Shown here one piece after another: positions 1-9,964 of a stretch of DNA of 64,000 nucleotides; positions within the stretch are counted from its first letter, which is position 1, and the number at the start of each line of letters is the position of its first letter. The notes under the pieces were generated by a model. The model was not told where the DNA came from. It searched no databases and saw nothing but the letters and a program-made list of their open reading frames with translations. The stretch is from Sulfurimonas sp. (GTDB taxonomy: Bacteria > Campylobacterota > Campylobacteria > Campylobacterales > Sulfurimonadaceae): positions 29,647 through 93,646 of the forward strand of contig JAQTWZ010000005.1 of NCBI GenBank assembly GCA_028689055.1. Direction: 5' to 3'. The position numbers were made by a program, and so were the translations under genes.

Positions 1-292
1 AATCCATATCGATAGAGTCTAAATCTACAAAAAGGATATCTAATTCATGAGCGAGTTTTTCTAAAATAGCTCTTTCACTAATATAATCATAGTTATCAAT
101 GATAGAAAGGTTATAAACGCCATCTCTTACCTGCTGTACGATAAAACGTACCAGCCTATCCATCGTCATAAAACCTGAGAGTGTTATGTCGCGTAAAATC
201 AGGTTTGGATGTATTCCCTTGGCGAGAAGTCTGTCCACCTGACCTTTCATAATAGAACCATTTGCTAGTAAATCAGTTGTTACTCTATCCAC
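1..292 (-). CDS. GspE/MshE-type secretion/pilus ATPase, N-terminal part (runs off window start)
   Basis: Minus strand from GTG at 292 reads VDRVTTDLLANGSIMKGQVDRLLAKGIHPNLILRDITLSGFMTMDRLVRFIVQQ..., open to the window edge; resembles a T2SSE/MshEN N-terminal domain and follows Msh-like genes. Confidence 0.65.
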   Translation of the reverse strand, partial: MDRVTTDLLANGSIMKGQVDRLLAKGIHPNLILRDITLSGFMTMDRLVRFIVQQVRDGVYNLSIIDNYDYISERAILEKLAHELDILFVDLDSIDMD

Positions 293-300
293 GATTGTCC

Positions 301-846
301 CTACCAATAGATGTGTCTTTTGACAACTATTGTATCATAAAACTCTTCAATCACCATTTTACTAATTTTATCCTCTTCGAGTATATAAAGCTTATAAGAG
401 AGTTTAGAATTATGCGGATCATCAAAGATATAAACAGATTGTTTATCGTGTTTTTTAAGCTTTACATAAAAATCAAATACTTTGGATAATACATAATCTG
501 TTGTGGGCAAATTTAAACCTTCTAAGTCATACTCATCCACGAGTGCATGATAAAGAAGTTTCTTTTGCATCAGTATAATTGAAAAATAAGCGGCATTCGC
601 ACGTGCTTCTTTTGAATATTTAAGCATAGCAAGAGGCATAGCTAGTCTATCGATAAAATCTGCATGTAAGCAAGAAAAAGCATACAAAGAAAGAAATTCA
701 TCTTCTTGTTTGTACTCTTTGAGGTTTTCAAAGCCTAGATTACACGCTTCTTCGTATTTATTATTTTGAAATAAATGAAGCATTTCCTCTTTGGCATTTG
801 CATGAAGATTTAAATAAATCAATAAAAATAGTATTATAAATTTCAT
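301..846 (-). CDS. Hypothetical secreted protein in pilus cluster
   Basis: 181-aa ORF, N-terminal signal peptide MKFIILFLLIYLNLHANA, overlaps the upstream gene by 4 nt. Confidence 0.6.
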   Translation of the reverse strand: MKFIILFLLIYLNLHANAKEEMLHLFQNNKYEEACNLGFENLKEYKQEDEFLSLYAFSCLHADFIDRLAMPLAMLKYSKEARANAAYFSIILMQKKLLYHALVDEYDLEGLNLPTTDYVLSKVFDFYVKLKKHDKQSVYIFDDPHNSKLSYKLYILEEDKISKMVIEEFYDTIVVKRHIYW

Positions 847-1736
847 TTGAACTTTCCTGAGAGGATTTCATCAAGCAATAAATTTGCACGACTCGAATTA
901 GACTGTTTCGCATACTCTTTTAAAACTTTGATTGCTTTTTCTTTGTCACCAAGTTTAACAAGTGATTGTGCAAAAATAATCCAGCTTGCCTCTATATCTT
1001 TGTTGAGCTCATTTGTAATAAGAGAGTAGTTGTATGCCTCACGGTATTCACCTAAATTGTAATATTTTTTAGCTATAAAAAGACTAAGTGTAGGATTGTT
1101 ATTTTTTTTAAATCTTTGAATAATTTCTTTAATATCACTATAGGTATCTTGTCTTTTTATATTGACTACACTTGTTTTAGATTTTTCTTCTTTAGGTGCT
1201 GCCTCTTCGATTGTTTGACTGGGCTTTTCCTCAAGCTCAATTGTTTCTGTCATAACTATTTCTTCCATCTTTATTGGAGTAGGAGGAGTTTGCGGTTGCA
1301 TGATTTGAATGCGTTTTGTATCACTAGCTTGTACTGGTTCATTATCATATTCAAGATTGTTGTGTTGCATATTTTTTATAAAATTCATAGATGGTGTGAG
1401 AGTAACTTTTCGTTCTTGTTCTTTTTTTTCAACATCTAAAAGAGGCTGTGTAATAGTTATGGCTGCATTTTCTTGTAATGTTGTAGTTTTTACAGAAACA
1501 ACTTGCGGAGGAATTTCATTTATATTTTTTTCTTTTATGATTATTTTTTCTTTCATTTCTTCAGGTTTATGTACGGTATTTTCTTCTTGTGTTTCTACTT
1601 TAAAATAGTTTAAATTTATTAAAATATTTAGTAGAATTATAATTAATAATGAACTGATTAGTATAACTATTAGTGGAAGATATGATTTTATTTTATAACG
1701 TAACCATTTTTGTTCGAGTTGACTGATATTAAGCAT
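843..1736 (-). CDS. TPR protein, MshN-like
   Basis: One TM segment, variable linker, C-terminal TPR-like repeats (YYNLGEYREAYNYSLITNELNKDIEASWIIFAQSLVKLGDKEKAIKVL); start taken at the internal Met after the ORF start at 1769. Confidence 0.6.
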   Translation of the reverse strand: MLNISQLEQKWLRYKIKSYLPLIVILISSLLIIILLNILINLNYFKVETQEENTVHKPEEMKEKIIIKEKNINEIPPQVVSVKTTTLQENAAITITQPLLDVEKKEQERKVTLTPSMNFIKNMQHNNLEYDNEPVQASDTKRIQIMQPQTPPTPIKMEEIVMTETIELEEKPSQTIEEAAPKEEKSKTSVVNIKRQDTYSDIKEIIQRFKKNNNPTLSLFIAKKYYNLGEYREAYNYSLITNELNKDIEASWIIFAQSLVKLGDKEKAIKVLKEYAKQSNSSRANLLLDEILSGKFK

Positions 1737-2541
1737 GTAATAAACCTGTATGAAGTGCGGACATCTCAATTATTTTTGTGGAGACACTGTTCGTTTTTAG
1801 TGAGTAAAGTTTATGATTGTTTTCATAAATAGTATAGATATCGAAAAGTGTATAGAGCAGTTTATTAGTATCTCTGTAGTTACCTCGCGTGATTTTATGA
1901 ATTAGGTTGACAGATTTGTTTGTAAACATATTGGCACTGTCAAAACAGTTGGCTTTCATAAGTTTTTTTTGGATATAAATTTTTAATTCTGCACTCGAAG
2001 CATTCTCAAGCTCTATACTTTCCCAGATTCTTGTTTGAAAATGCTCTTTTGCAATAAGGTCTTCTTTGTCTGTTTTATGGAGTGTGATAACAAATTTTAC
2101 ACTTCTTGTATCTGAAAGTAATCGTATCTTTTCCATAAGCTGATTTGAATAGAGTTGTGCTTCATCAAGTAAAATAATAGGAATAGCATTAAATGAACTT
2201 TGCTTAACAATTTTCATAAATTGTGTAAAATTGAGTTCTCCTTTATAATTTACAGAAAATATATCTTGTGCTAATGTTCTAAAAAATTCACTTTCATCTA
2301 AAATAGGAGTTTTGTAAATAAACATTGGTTGATTTTTTGAGATATCATGGTAAAGCTTATTGAGAAACATACTTTTACCAGTTCCTGGTCTCCCATAAAG
2401 CAATACCATTTTCAGTGGTTTATTTATTGAGTCTTTTAGAGACTGATAAATGCTTGATATTCGATCAAGCTGTATATAATCTTTCGCATTTACCGTATCT
2501 AAAAAAACATCTTTTGAATTTTGAAAGATACTAGTACTCAT
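1729..2541 (-). CDS. AAA ATPase, MshM/ExeA-like
   Basis: Walker A GRPGTGKS, Walker B IILLDEAQ; position between MshL-like and MshN-like genes. Confidence 0.75.
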   Translation of the reverse strand: MSTSIFQNSKDVFLDTVNAKDYIQLDRISSIYQSLKDSINKPLKMVLLYGRPGTGKSMFLNKLYHDISKNQPMFIYKTPILDESEFFRTLAQDIFSVNYKGELNFTQFMKIVKQSSFNAIPIILLDEAQLYSNQLMEKIRLLSDTRSVKFVITLHKTDKEDLIAKEHFQTRIWESIELENASSAELKIYIQKKLMKANCFDSANMFTNKSVNLIHKITRGNYRDTNKLLYTLFDIYTIYENNHKLYSLKTNSVSTKIIEMSALHTGLLHA

Positions 2542-2545
2542 AACC

Positions 2546-4129
2546 TTATTCTTTTTCTGTACTGTTAAAGTCTGTTCTATCGCTTTTTAAAAGGCTATTT
2601 GAGAGCCCCTCATAACCTAAATCTGATAATGATACAGAGTTTTTCTCTCTATGTATAATATGTGGTTCAATAATAACAACAAGTTCTTGTGTTACTTTGA
2701 TATCGTTTTCATATTTGAAGAGGTAATTAACAATAGGAATATCACCCAAAAGAGGGACTTTATTTGTTTCTCGTGTATTTTTAGTATTAATAAGACCACC
2801 TAAGATGATTCTATTGCCATCCTTGACTGTTACAACCGAAGAGAGTTGACGACGATTAAGGTCTGGCGGCATATCTCTACCAGTATTGGATTCTTGTGAT
2901 ATATCAACATTTGTTTCTGATAAAGATGGATTGATAATCAAAGTAATAGCGTTGTCATCTGCAATTTCAGGAGTTATAGAGAGAAGAACGCCTGCAAAAA
3001 CAGATTGAATGTTTTCACTTGCCGATGTTAGTGAGCCAGCTGTTCCTGCAGTTGATAATGACTCTGATTTTATTTTATAAAAATACTCTGTTCCTGCGGT
3101 GATAAGAGCTGGCTGATTGTTGAGTGTAAGTACTTTTGGATTGGATATTGCGCTTACATCTCCTTGCGTTTGAAGAAATTTGATGACTTCATTTAAACTT
3201 CCTCCTGCTTTGAAACTCACAAGACTTGCAGCACCCTTAATAGCATCTGCAGCAATCTCTGTTTCTGTAATATTGATTTTGCCAGAATCCGAGTCCCAAG
3301 CAGATACATTTTGATTTTGTAGTTTGTGTACACTTAGTTCTACATTTTGCAGTGCATAAATCTGGCTCCAGTCTATTCCTGTACTTTTTCCATCAGAGAT
3401 GGTAACTGTTAAAAGTTGTACATCAATGAGTACTTGGAGCTGTACTTTATCTTGAAGTTTTTTGAGATAATCATCAAAGCGTTTCATCTGTTTTGCTGTT
3501 GCAGTTATTGTGATAAGACCTGCATTTTTGTTGATGATTGGTTTTGGTGCTTCATACACATCTTGAGGTCTATTGAGTATTCTTTGAAGTTCCAAGTCTA
3601 ATTCTTCCCAAAATTTGACTTCATCTAAACTTTCTATTTTAATGCCTGATTGTGCGCCAGAAGTAGTTTTTCCATTTGATGTTTGGGGCGTTGAGCCTCC
3701 TGACATACCACTTGCTTGTGAGTTGGATTGAGAGCTGAGAGTGATATCCGTACTTCCTTTCCCTGACCTTTGTGAAAGAATATAATCAATATTAAATACT
3801 TTTGTAGTTAAATAAGAGATTTTGAGTACATTATTTTCAAGAGTATAAGAGAGATTATTTTCACTTAAAACAATGGCTAAAACTTCATCAATTGTCAAAT
3901 TTTTTAAATGCGTTTTATTGAGTTTTGTATTTAAAAACTCTTCGGCATGAGGATCTGCTACAATGATACTAAATTGACATTCATCGCTTAGCTGTTCAAT
4001 AAACTCTATAATCTTTGTGTCTTTTGTGGAACTAATACTAAAAAGTTCATAAGAACAATCAGCAAAGGCACTCGTAGAGAGCAGTAGAGCCAATAAAGTT
4101 GCGTTTATTTTTCTATTAAGAAGTTTCAT
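2546..4129 (-). CDS. Secretin, MshL/PilQ-like outer-membrane channel
   Basis: Secretin C-terminus VVTVKDGNRIILGGLINTKNTRETNKVPLLGDIPIVNYLFKYE; N-terminal STN-like region. Confidence 0.88.
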   Translation of the reverse strand: MKLLNRKINATLLALLLSTSAFADCSYELFSISSTKDTKIIEFIEQLSDECQFSIIVADPHAEEFLNTKLNKTHLKNLTIDEVLAIVLSENNLSYTLENNVLKISYLTTKVFNIDYILSQRSGKGSTDITLSSQSNSQASGMSGGSTPQTSNGKTTSGAQSGIKIESLDEVKFWEELDLELQRILNRPQDVYEAPKPIINKNAGLITITATAKQMKRFDDYLKKLQDKVQLQVLIDVQLLTVTISDGKSTGIDWSQIYALQNVELSVHKLQNQNVSAWDSDSGKINITETEIAADAIKGAASLVSFKAGGSLNEVIKFLQTQGDVSAISNPKVLTLNNQPALITAGTEYFYKIKSESLSTAGTAGSLTSASENIQSVFAGVLLSITPEIADDNAITLIINPSLSETNVDISQESNTGRDMPPDLNRRQLSSVVTVKDGNRIILGGLINTKNTRETNKVPLLGDIPIVNYLFKYENDIKVTQELVVIIEPHIIHREKNSVSLSDLGYEGLSNSLLKSDRTDFNSTEKE

Positions 4130-4138
4130 TTTTAGTTC

Positions 4139-4585
4139 CTACTTGTTTTTAAATTTTAGATTTTTACTATCGCTTTGTGTACTAAGCGTTAGTTTCTTAT
4201 TTTTACTTGTTAGGTGAGCAGATTTAAGGTCTAAACTTACAACTTTGTAGCCCTGAACTGTATCACCTACTTTGCACCACTTACCATTTATGAGAGCAGA
4301 CCCATTCATAATTGCAACAAGTTTGAGTGTAGGTGCAGTTGGTAAAGGAGTCTTAAAAGCAAAAGTAGCACTTGTGGCTGGTAGCTTTTTTTCGGTGTTA
4401 GTAGTATCCAAAGCAACTTTCTTTTCAAGAAAAATAAAAGGATCATTTAACGCAGATATGGTTACTGAAGCAACACCTATTCTAGGAGGTTTAATAGCAT
4501 CAACTTGATGATCCACCCATGCAAGCTCGCTGGAACTGAGTGTAAGTGTAAAAACAAAAAAGCCAAAAATTACGTTCTTATTCAT
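4139..4585 (-). CDS. MshK-like pilus biogenesis protein
   Basis: Signal peptide, LVAIMNGSALINGKWCKVGDTVQGYKVVSLDLKSAHL (SctW/MshK-type pattern); synteny. Confidence 0.6.
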   Translation of the reverse strand: MNKNVIFGFFVFTLTLSSSELAWVDHQVDAIKPPRIGVASVTISALNDPFIFLEKKVALDTTNTEKKLPATSATFAFKTPLPTAPTLKLVAIMNGSALINGKWCKVGDTVQGYKVVSLDLKSAHLTSKNKKLTLSTQSDSKNLKFKNK

Positions 4586-5217
4586 TAGTATATAATCCCC
4601 CAAACTGAGATATTTAAATCAGAGTGTAAGCCATTAGCTGCTGTGATATTCATATCGTGTATATCGACAACAAGATCACTTTGTTCGAGTGAATTAATGA
4701 AGTTTACAGTGTTTTTATACCCAGCAACAGATGAAACAGTAATATCTAAAACATGCCCAAAGGAGGTGTTCATCTGAGCTAGTTGATTGGTGAAGTTTAA
4801 AATTTTAACATCATATTTTTTTGCATTAGTGGAGATAGAATGCAAATACTCACCCCATGCTCTTTCATCATAAATTAAAAAAGCAATGGCTTCTATTTTA
4901 TTTTTTATATATGCATTATTGTCTTTATGCATAAGCATTTCATTTGATGCTTGTATAGTTTCAGCTTCAAGCTGGGCTACTTTGGCTTCAGTGTTATATT
5001 TTAAGTACAAATTGTCATTTTTAATATTTGTTTCGACGTTAATTATTTCATGATTTTTAGTTTCAAAATTTTCAAATGAACTTTCCCAAAAGAAAAGATA
5101 GGAAATAGCAAAAATAACAGCAAAAATCATAATGTATGTTATATAAATGTCTTTTTGACTTTTTTCCTTAAAACTACCGTCAATCTGGTGTAAAAAATCC
5201 TCAATATTTATTTTCAT
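4585..5217 (-). CDS. MshJ/PilO-like protein
   Basis: Single N-terminal TM, coiled coil, PilO-like C-terminus; synteny. Confidence 0.55.
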   Translation of the reverse strand: MKINIEDFLHQIDGSFKEKSQKDIYITYIMIFAVIFAISYLFFWESSFENFETKNHEIINVETNIKNDNLYLKYNTEAKVAQLEAETIQASNEMLMHKDNNAYIKNKIEAIAFLIYDERAWGEYLHSISTNAKKYDVKILNFTNQLAQMNTSFGHVLDITVSSVAGYKNTVNFINSLEQSDLVVDIHDMNITAANGLHSDLNISVWGIIY

Positions 5218-6749
5218 AATAGTTCTACCTTTAATGCACTAAAGTATTTTTTTGTATCATCTTTATAAGATATGTAATTGAGCGAAAATTTGAAAACACC
5301 TTGATGCATGTTGGTTAAGTGCTCAACAAGTTTGGTTATTTTTTTATCATCTTCCGCGACAAGATTGAGCGTTAATGTTTTAATGGACTCTTTTTCATTA
5401 TAGTTAAGAGTTTCAAGCTGTACATCATAATCATTTAAATCTTTTGTTAGTGTAGAAATAAGTTGGGCTTTCATGGGATAATTAACTTTAACGTCATGGA
5501 TTTTGATTAAAGTGTTTTTCTTATCGGTATATTCATCTTTCTCTTTTTTCAAGAGAGCTAAAGCTTTCTCTTTATCTGCTTCTTTATTTTTGATAGTAGT
5601 CTCTCTTGAAATCTTTATATTATGTACATCAACATATTCCTGTTGGAGTAGATTGAGTTGTAATTCCTGCGCATAACTTAGCACCCAATAAGTGATTGGA
5701 TAAGCAAAAGCTATAGCAAAAGAAGCGGCCACTGCCATAATCAGCTTTCCACTTTCACGTTTTATAAATTTTGGCGGACGATGAAATGTACTGAAATTAC
5801 TTTCATATCTTTCATGAGGTGATAATGTCGCATAGACATGCATAAGCGCATGCATTTGTTCAATATGCTCACTATTACTTTGGAACCCATAATCAAATGC
5901 AAAGTCACTTGCTTTAATATTAAGTTCAGATTCTATCATCTCGTCTAGTTTTGTGAGAGATGGTATTTTCATGCCAATATATAAATGCTCTATTTTTTCT
6001 AGGTCAAAAGCCCGTTTTAAATATGTAAGAATGTCATTGATATTTACAAACAGTTCTTTATATAACTTAATAACGAAGCTTTTGTAGCTGCTCTGCGTTT
6101 CTTTGAGACTTTGTGTAGAAATAAAGTTGATGAAATCTTGATATTCCACTCTTTCACCATAAAGTTCGCAAAATCTTTCATGCATTTGTTTTAGCGAGAA
6201 CTTTATAGACTTGGCATATACAAACTCTTTATCATGATAGATAGTAACAAAAGCATCGTTTTCTTGAATATAAATAAAACAGTGTACCCCATTATTTTGA
6301 ATGAGGTTTTTTGTATAGAGTGATTTAAGTAAAAGAGGTGATGGGATAATAATATCAATATATTTTAGCTTATCTATAGCATCTTGATATGTTTGAGTAA
6401 TTATGAGTGGATCAACAATAAAAACATTAAAGTACCTATTTTCTAAATCAAGAGTATTAAATGTTTCTATAAATTGAATTTGATATTCTACCGCTTGATC
6501 GAGTGCAAGTTCGTCATAGACTTTGTTGAAAATAGCATCTGTTAAATCTTCTTGGGGAATGTTTTTACTGATTTCAATTTTTGCATTTATAAAGCTATGT
6601 GTATTTAGAAAAGAGATTACAAACTGATTTTGTACATACGAAGGTGTAAAAGCTTCATCCAAAATATTAGACATACCACTAAAATATGTATTATTATAGG
6701 GATTAATTGATATTACACTTGAAAAAGAGTGCTGCGTTGATTTGTCCAT
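5214..6749 (-). CDS. MshI/PilM-N-like protein
   Basis: Actin-like N-terminal half plus TM and PilN-like coiled coil (IMAVAASFAIAFAYPITYWVLSY); synteny. Confidence 0.55.
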   Translation of the reverse strand: MDKSTQHSFSSVISINPYNNTYFSGMSNILDEAFTPSYVQNQFVISFLNTHSFINAKIEISKNIPQEDLTDAIFNKVYDELALDQAVEYQIQFIETFNTLDLENRYFNVFIVDPLIITQTYQDAIDKLKYIDIIIPSPLLLKSLYTKNLIQNNGVHCFIYIQENDAFVTIYHDKEFVYAKSIKFSLKQMHERFCELYGERVEYQDFINFISTQSLKETQSSYKSFVIKLYKELFVNINDILTYLKRAFDLEKIEHLYIGMKIPSLTKLDEMIESELNIKASDFAFDYGFQSNSEHIEQMHALMHVYATLSPHERYESNFSTFHRPPKFIKRESGKLIMAVAASFAIAFAYPITYWVLSYAQELQLNLLQQEYVDVHNIKISRETTIKNKEADKEKALALLKKEKDEYTDKKNTLIKIHDVKVNYPMKAQLISTLTKDLNDYDVQLETLNYNEKESIKTLTLNLVAEDDKKITKLVEHLTNMHQGVFKFSLNYISYKDDTKKYFSALKVELL

Positions 6750-6759
6750 AGCTATAATC

Positions 6760-8043
6760 CTATTTAAATTTTACCATTAATGTGGTGCAAAATTCATCAT
6801 CTTTGTAAAACTCTACTCGATAAACTTTCTTGAGTGTGTCAAGTGAAAAACTCTCACTCATATCACTTTGTTTTAAGCGTATTTCCTCTTCATTGGAAAC
6901 CCCTTTGGAATAGTATCCAATAACATTCACACGTACGCCATCATTTTTTAATATCTTAAAATCGTCATTTACAAAAAAAGATGAAGCTTTCTCTACGGAA
7001 GTAACATTTCCGTCTATCTCAATTTTATAAGTATCAGGACATGAATCTGATAGTTTAAAGTACTGAGGCTTAAGCTCAGTTAACTTTTTGTTTGCTATAA
7101 AGACTTCGATCTTTCCCTTAGAATATTCCACTGATCCCAAGGGACTGGAAAAGCTAAAGAGATTATCAATCGATTTTATCGGAATAAAGCTTAAAGAATT
7201 TTTGATATCCTTTAAATTTAGTGAAATATTATTATTTATACTAACAAAACCATATTCCTCAATAATTGTATTTATCTCTTTCTCATTCATATCAAATTTT
7301 CTTGTAAATTTAATATCCATTATCTTCATAAATTCTTCTATTGCAAGGAGTTGGTAAAAAACTTTTTCAGATAAAGAAGAGAGATTTTTACTACTTTCAA
7401 TTGCAAACGCAGGTTTGTTGTTAGTTACTGCAAAGTAGGTCAGTGAGAGTTGCATTGCTTCATCATCAAACTTTGTGTTAGTATTCCTTACATCAAAACT
7501 ATGGTGTGATTTTAGAAGTTTTTTATTGAGATTTTCTTTTACAAGAGAAGCAATTTCATCAAGATTACCAAAAGGCTGATTTTCTTTGAGTTTACATTGA
7601 TCAATAACGCAGGTTTGTCCCCATGCATTTGGATTGAAGATATTACCTTGTTTTTCTTTTCTATAAAAACCGTGTCCATCATGTAGATTGAGTATAAGTG
7701 ATACTTTTTCTTCTAAAATAATTTTTTTTATCTCTTCTATGGTTTGTTTGTCAGAATCATTCTCTTTTATAGCAGAAAACTTTCTATTCATATCACCATA
7801 AATACCTCTAGAATTTTGTTGAATACTTTTTTGATTGAGGTTTGGAACAATCCATAGATTTTTTGACTCTATTTCATAGTGCGTTGCAAGAATAGAAGCT
7901 GCAAAATAGCCACCTGGTTCATCACCATGTATCCCACCTATAACAAGTAGAGTAGTATTGAAATCTGCATTTTCTTTTTTAATAAGTTGAATTTCTCCAT
8001 GCAGGGTAGAGAAATATAATAAAATAAATAAAAAAAACTTCAT
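6760..8043 (-). CDS. Csd4/Pgp1-like DL-carboxypeptidase (M14/M99 zinc metallopeptidase)
   Basis: GGIHGDEPGG zinc-binding HxxE motif, LNLHDGHGF, signal peptide. Confidence 0.8.
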   Translation of the reverse strand: MKFFLFILLYFSTLHGEIQLIKKENADFNTTLLVIGGIHGDEPGGYFAASILATHYEIESKNLWIVPNLNQKSIQQNSRGIYGDMNRKFSAIKENDSDKQTIEEIKKIILEEKVSLILNLHDGHGFYRKEKQGNIFNPNAWGQTCVIDQCKLKENQPFGNLDEIASLVKENLNKKLLKSHHSFDVRNTNTKFDDEAMQLSLTYFAVTNNKPAFAIESSKNLSSLSEKVFYQLLAIEEFMKIMDIKFTRKFDMNEKEINTIIEEYGFVSINNNISLNLKDIKNSLSFIPIKSIDNLFSFSSPLGSVEYSKGKIEVFIANKKLTELKPQYFKLSDSCPDTYKIEIDGNVTSVEKASSFFVNDDFKILKNDGVRVNVIGYYSKGVSNEEEIRLKQSDMSESFSLDTLKKVYRVEFYKDDEFCTTLMVKFK

Positions 8044-9039
8044 CTAGCGTTCTGTAAAAATTTTCATTTTTTTGTCTTCTAATTTTATCATAAGAGTTTT
8101 ATCGCCAGTAAATCTAAAAGTGTCTGATCTATACATTTCTTTGAATGTTATTTTGAAAACATTTGTCAAATTTGGGTAAGGAACAATACTTATATTTTGA
8201 AAAATAATCGTTTTTTTCTCATTTTTTTGGAAAACTCTTGTTTTAAATCTTTTAAATTCTGGATATTTCATGCCATCATCTCTAACAAAATCAGGGGTAT
8301 AAAAATCAAGATAAGTATCTGTGTCACTATAAAGCCAAGCATATCTCCATTTGAATAATTCAGATAAAAGTAAAGAGAGAGTCTCTTTAGATGAGATTTT
8401 TGGTGTTGTCTGTTCATCAATAATTAAAAGTGTTTCTAGATAGTTGATTTTTCCCTCCAAACATTCTATATTTTCATTCTCTATAGCAATACAACCTTTA
8501 GTGTATGTATCTCTTGTTTGTTCTGTTGGCAAACCGTGAATCCATATGCCATGACCGTTTTTTCCTTGAAATCTGTCATAGATATTTGGATATGAAGTCA
8601 CAAAAGCAAGCGGACCGTAAAAAGAGTCAAGATTTTTGTCTTTTGAGAGTTTCTCTACAATACGATAGATGCCTATTGGAGTTTTCAAATCTCCTTCCTT
8701 TGCCTTGTCTCCATCGTTTTTTCCTGTATAAGCACTATGTTTTTTGACAAATTCATAGTTGTTTTCTTTATTTTTTACATATAAAGAGAGTGTAGATTTG
8801 TTTTTATCGCAGTAAAGGATACTACTATACTCTTCAGTAAAGCCAAATTTCGTGTCCTTATCTTTGATATATTCACTCCAATAAGATTCTCTTGTGAGTT
8901 CTTCATCCATTATTTTGGCAATATTGTCTATACCGTTTATTCGATAATTATCTAAAGATTCATTTGCAAAAAGCAAAACATTAGTAAAAATAATCATAGT
9001 AATAGTTTTTAATAGTTTTTTAATATTATGCTTTGTCAT
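8044..9039 (-). CDS. L,D-transpeptidase-fold (YkuD) protein, Csd6/Pgp2-like
   Basis: HGIWIHGLPTEQTRDTYTKGCIAIEN matches the YkuD HxxxxxxxxxSxGC-type active site; NTF2-like C-terminus. Confidence 0.82.
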   Translation of the reverse strand: MTKHNIKKLLKTITMIIFTNVLLFANESLDNYRINGIDNIAKIMDEELTRESYWSEYIKDKDTKFGFTEEYSSILYCDKNKSTLSLYVKNKENNYEFVKKHSAYTGKNDGDKAKEGDLKTPIGIYRIVEKLSKDKNLDSFYGPLAFVTSYPNIYDRFQGKNGHGIWIHGLPTEQTRDTYTKGCIAIENENIECLEGKINYLETLLIIDEQTTPKISSKETLSLLLSELFKWRYAWLYSDTDTYLDFYTPDFVRDDGMKYPEFKRFKTRVFQKNEKKTIIFQNISIVPYPNLTNVFKITFKEMYRSDTFRFTGDKTLMIKLEDKKMKIFTER

Positions 9040-9940
9040 TTTGATATCCTATCTCTTTTAAATAATTTTTATCTTTGCTCCAGCCCTTTTTGACGCTTAC
9101 TTGAAGGTCAAGATAGGCTTTTTGTCCACTTAAAAATTCTATTTTTTCTCTAGCATATTTTCCTATGCGTTTGATAGATTCTCCGCCTTTACCGATTATG
9201 ATACCTTTTTGCGACTCTTTTTCGATGATAATAGTCGCATAGATTTTATCTAGGCCTTTATTCTCTTCTATCTTGTCTATCAAAACATCCGATTCGTACG
9301 GGATTTCATCACTGACATTTTCAAAAACGGCCTCGCGTATAAAACCTGCATAGATGTCACGTACAAGCTCGCTTGTCAAATCTTGAGGGTCAAAAAGATA
9401 AGGAGAATCAGGCAGATTTTTCGCGATAGTATCAAGTAAATCTTTATGTCCTACTTTTTTTGGCACGGCAATAGGGATTAATGCTTCAAAATGGTCTGAA
9501 AATTGGTTGTAAGAACTGATACGTTTGAAGAGTTTTTCTTGTGTTACCTGATCGATTTTACTGAGTACTATAATATGTTTCACACGATTATTATTGAGTT
9601 TTAAAAATTTTTCATAATGCTCTGTCGAATCCGTTATCGGTGCAAGATAAACAATAAGGTCACAATCTCCCATGGCTTTGAGTGCTTCATCAAGCATAAA
9701 CTGGTTGAGCACTTTTTCGCGCTCATGTATGCCGGGTGTGTCAACAAAAATAATCTGATCTCCATTGTGCATGACGATTGCGTTGGAACGTTTTCTTGTC
9801 GCGTTTGCTTTTTGCGAAACCATGGCGATATTTTCACCCAAAAGAGAGTTCATTAGGGTACTTTTACCTGCGTTTGGACGACCTATAAGAGAGACGAAAC
9901 CACTTCTTGTAGTTTTTGGAGTATTTATTTCTTGGCTCAT
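9026..9940 (-). CDS. era: GTPase Era
   Basis: GRPNAGKSTLMN, DTPGIHE, SKID, KH domain GIIIGKGGESIKRIGKYAREKIE. Confidence 0.97.
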   Translation of the reverse strand: MSQEINTPKTTRSGFVSLIGRPNAGKSTLMNSLLGENIAMVSQKANATRKRSNAIVMHNGDQIIFVDTPGIHEREKVLNQFMLDEALKAMGDCDLIVYLAPITDSTEHYEKFLKLNNNRVKHIIVLSKIDQVTQEKLFKRISSYNQFSDHFEALIPIAVPKKVGHKDLLDTIAKNLPDSPYLFDPQDLTSELVRDIYAGFIREAVFENVSDEIPYESDVLIDKIEENKGLDKIYATIIIEKESQKGIIIGKGGESIKRIGKYAREKIEFLSGQKAYLDLQVSVKKGWSKDKNYLKEIGYQNDKA

Positions 9941-9964
9941 GAGAGTGACCTTTATTTGGTATTT

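Noticed and set aside
1116-1608. Overlapping + strand ORFs of 99-107 aa
   Set aside because: Antisense to the MshN-like gene; poly-Phe artefact of AT/CTT-rich linker coding
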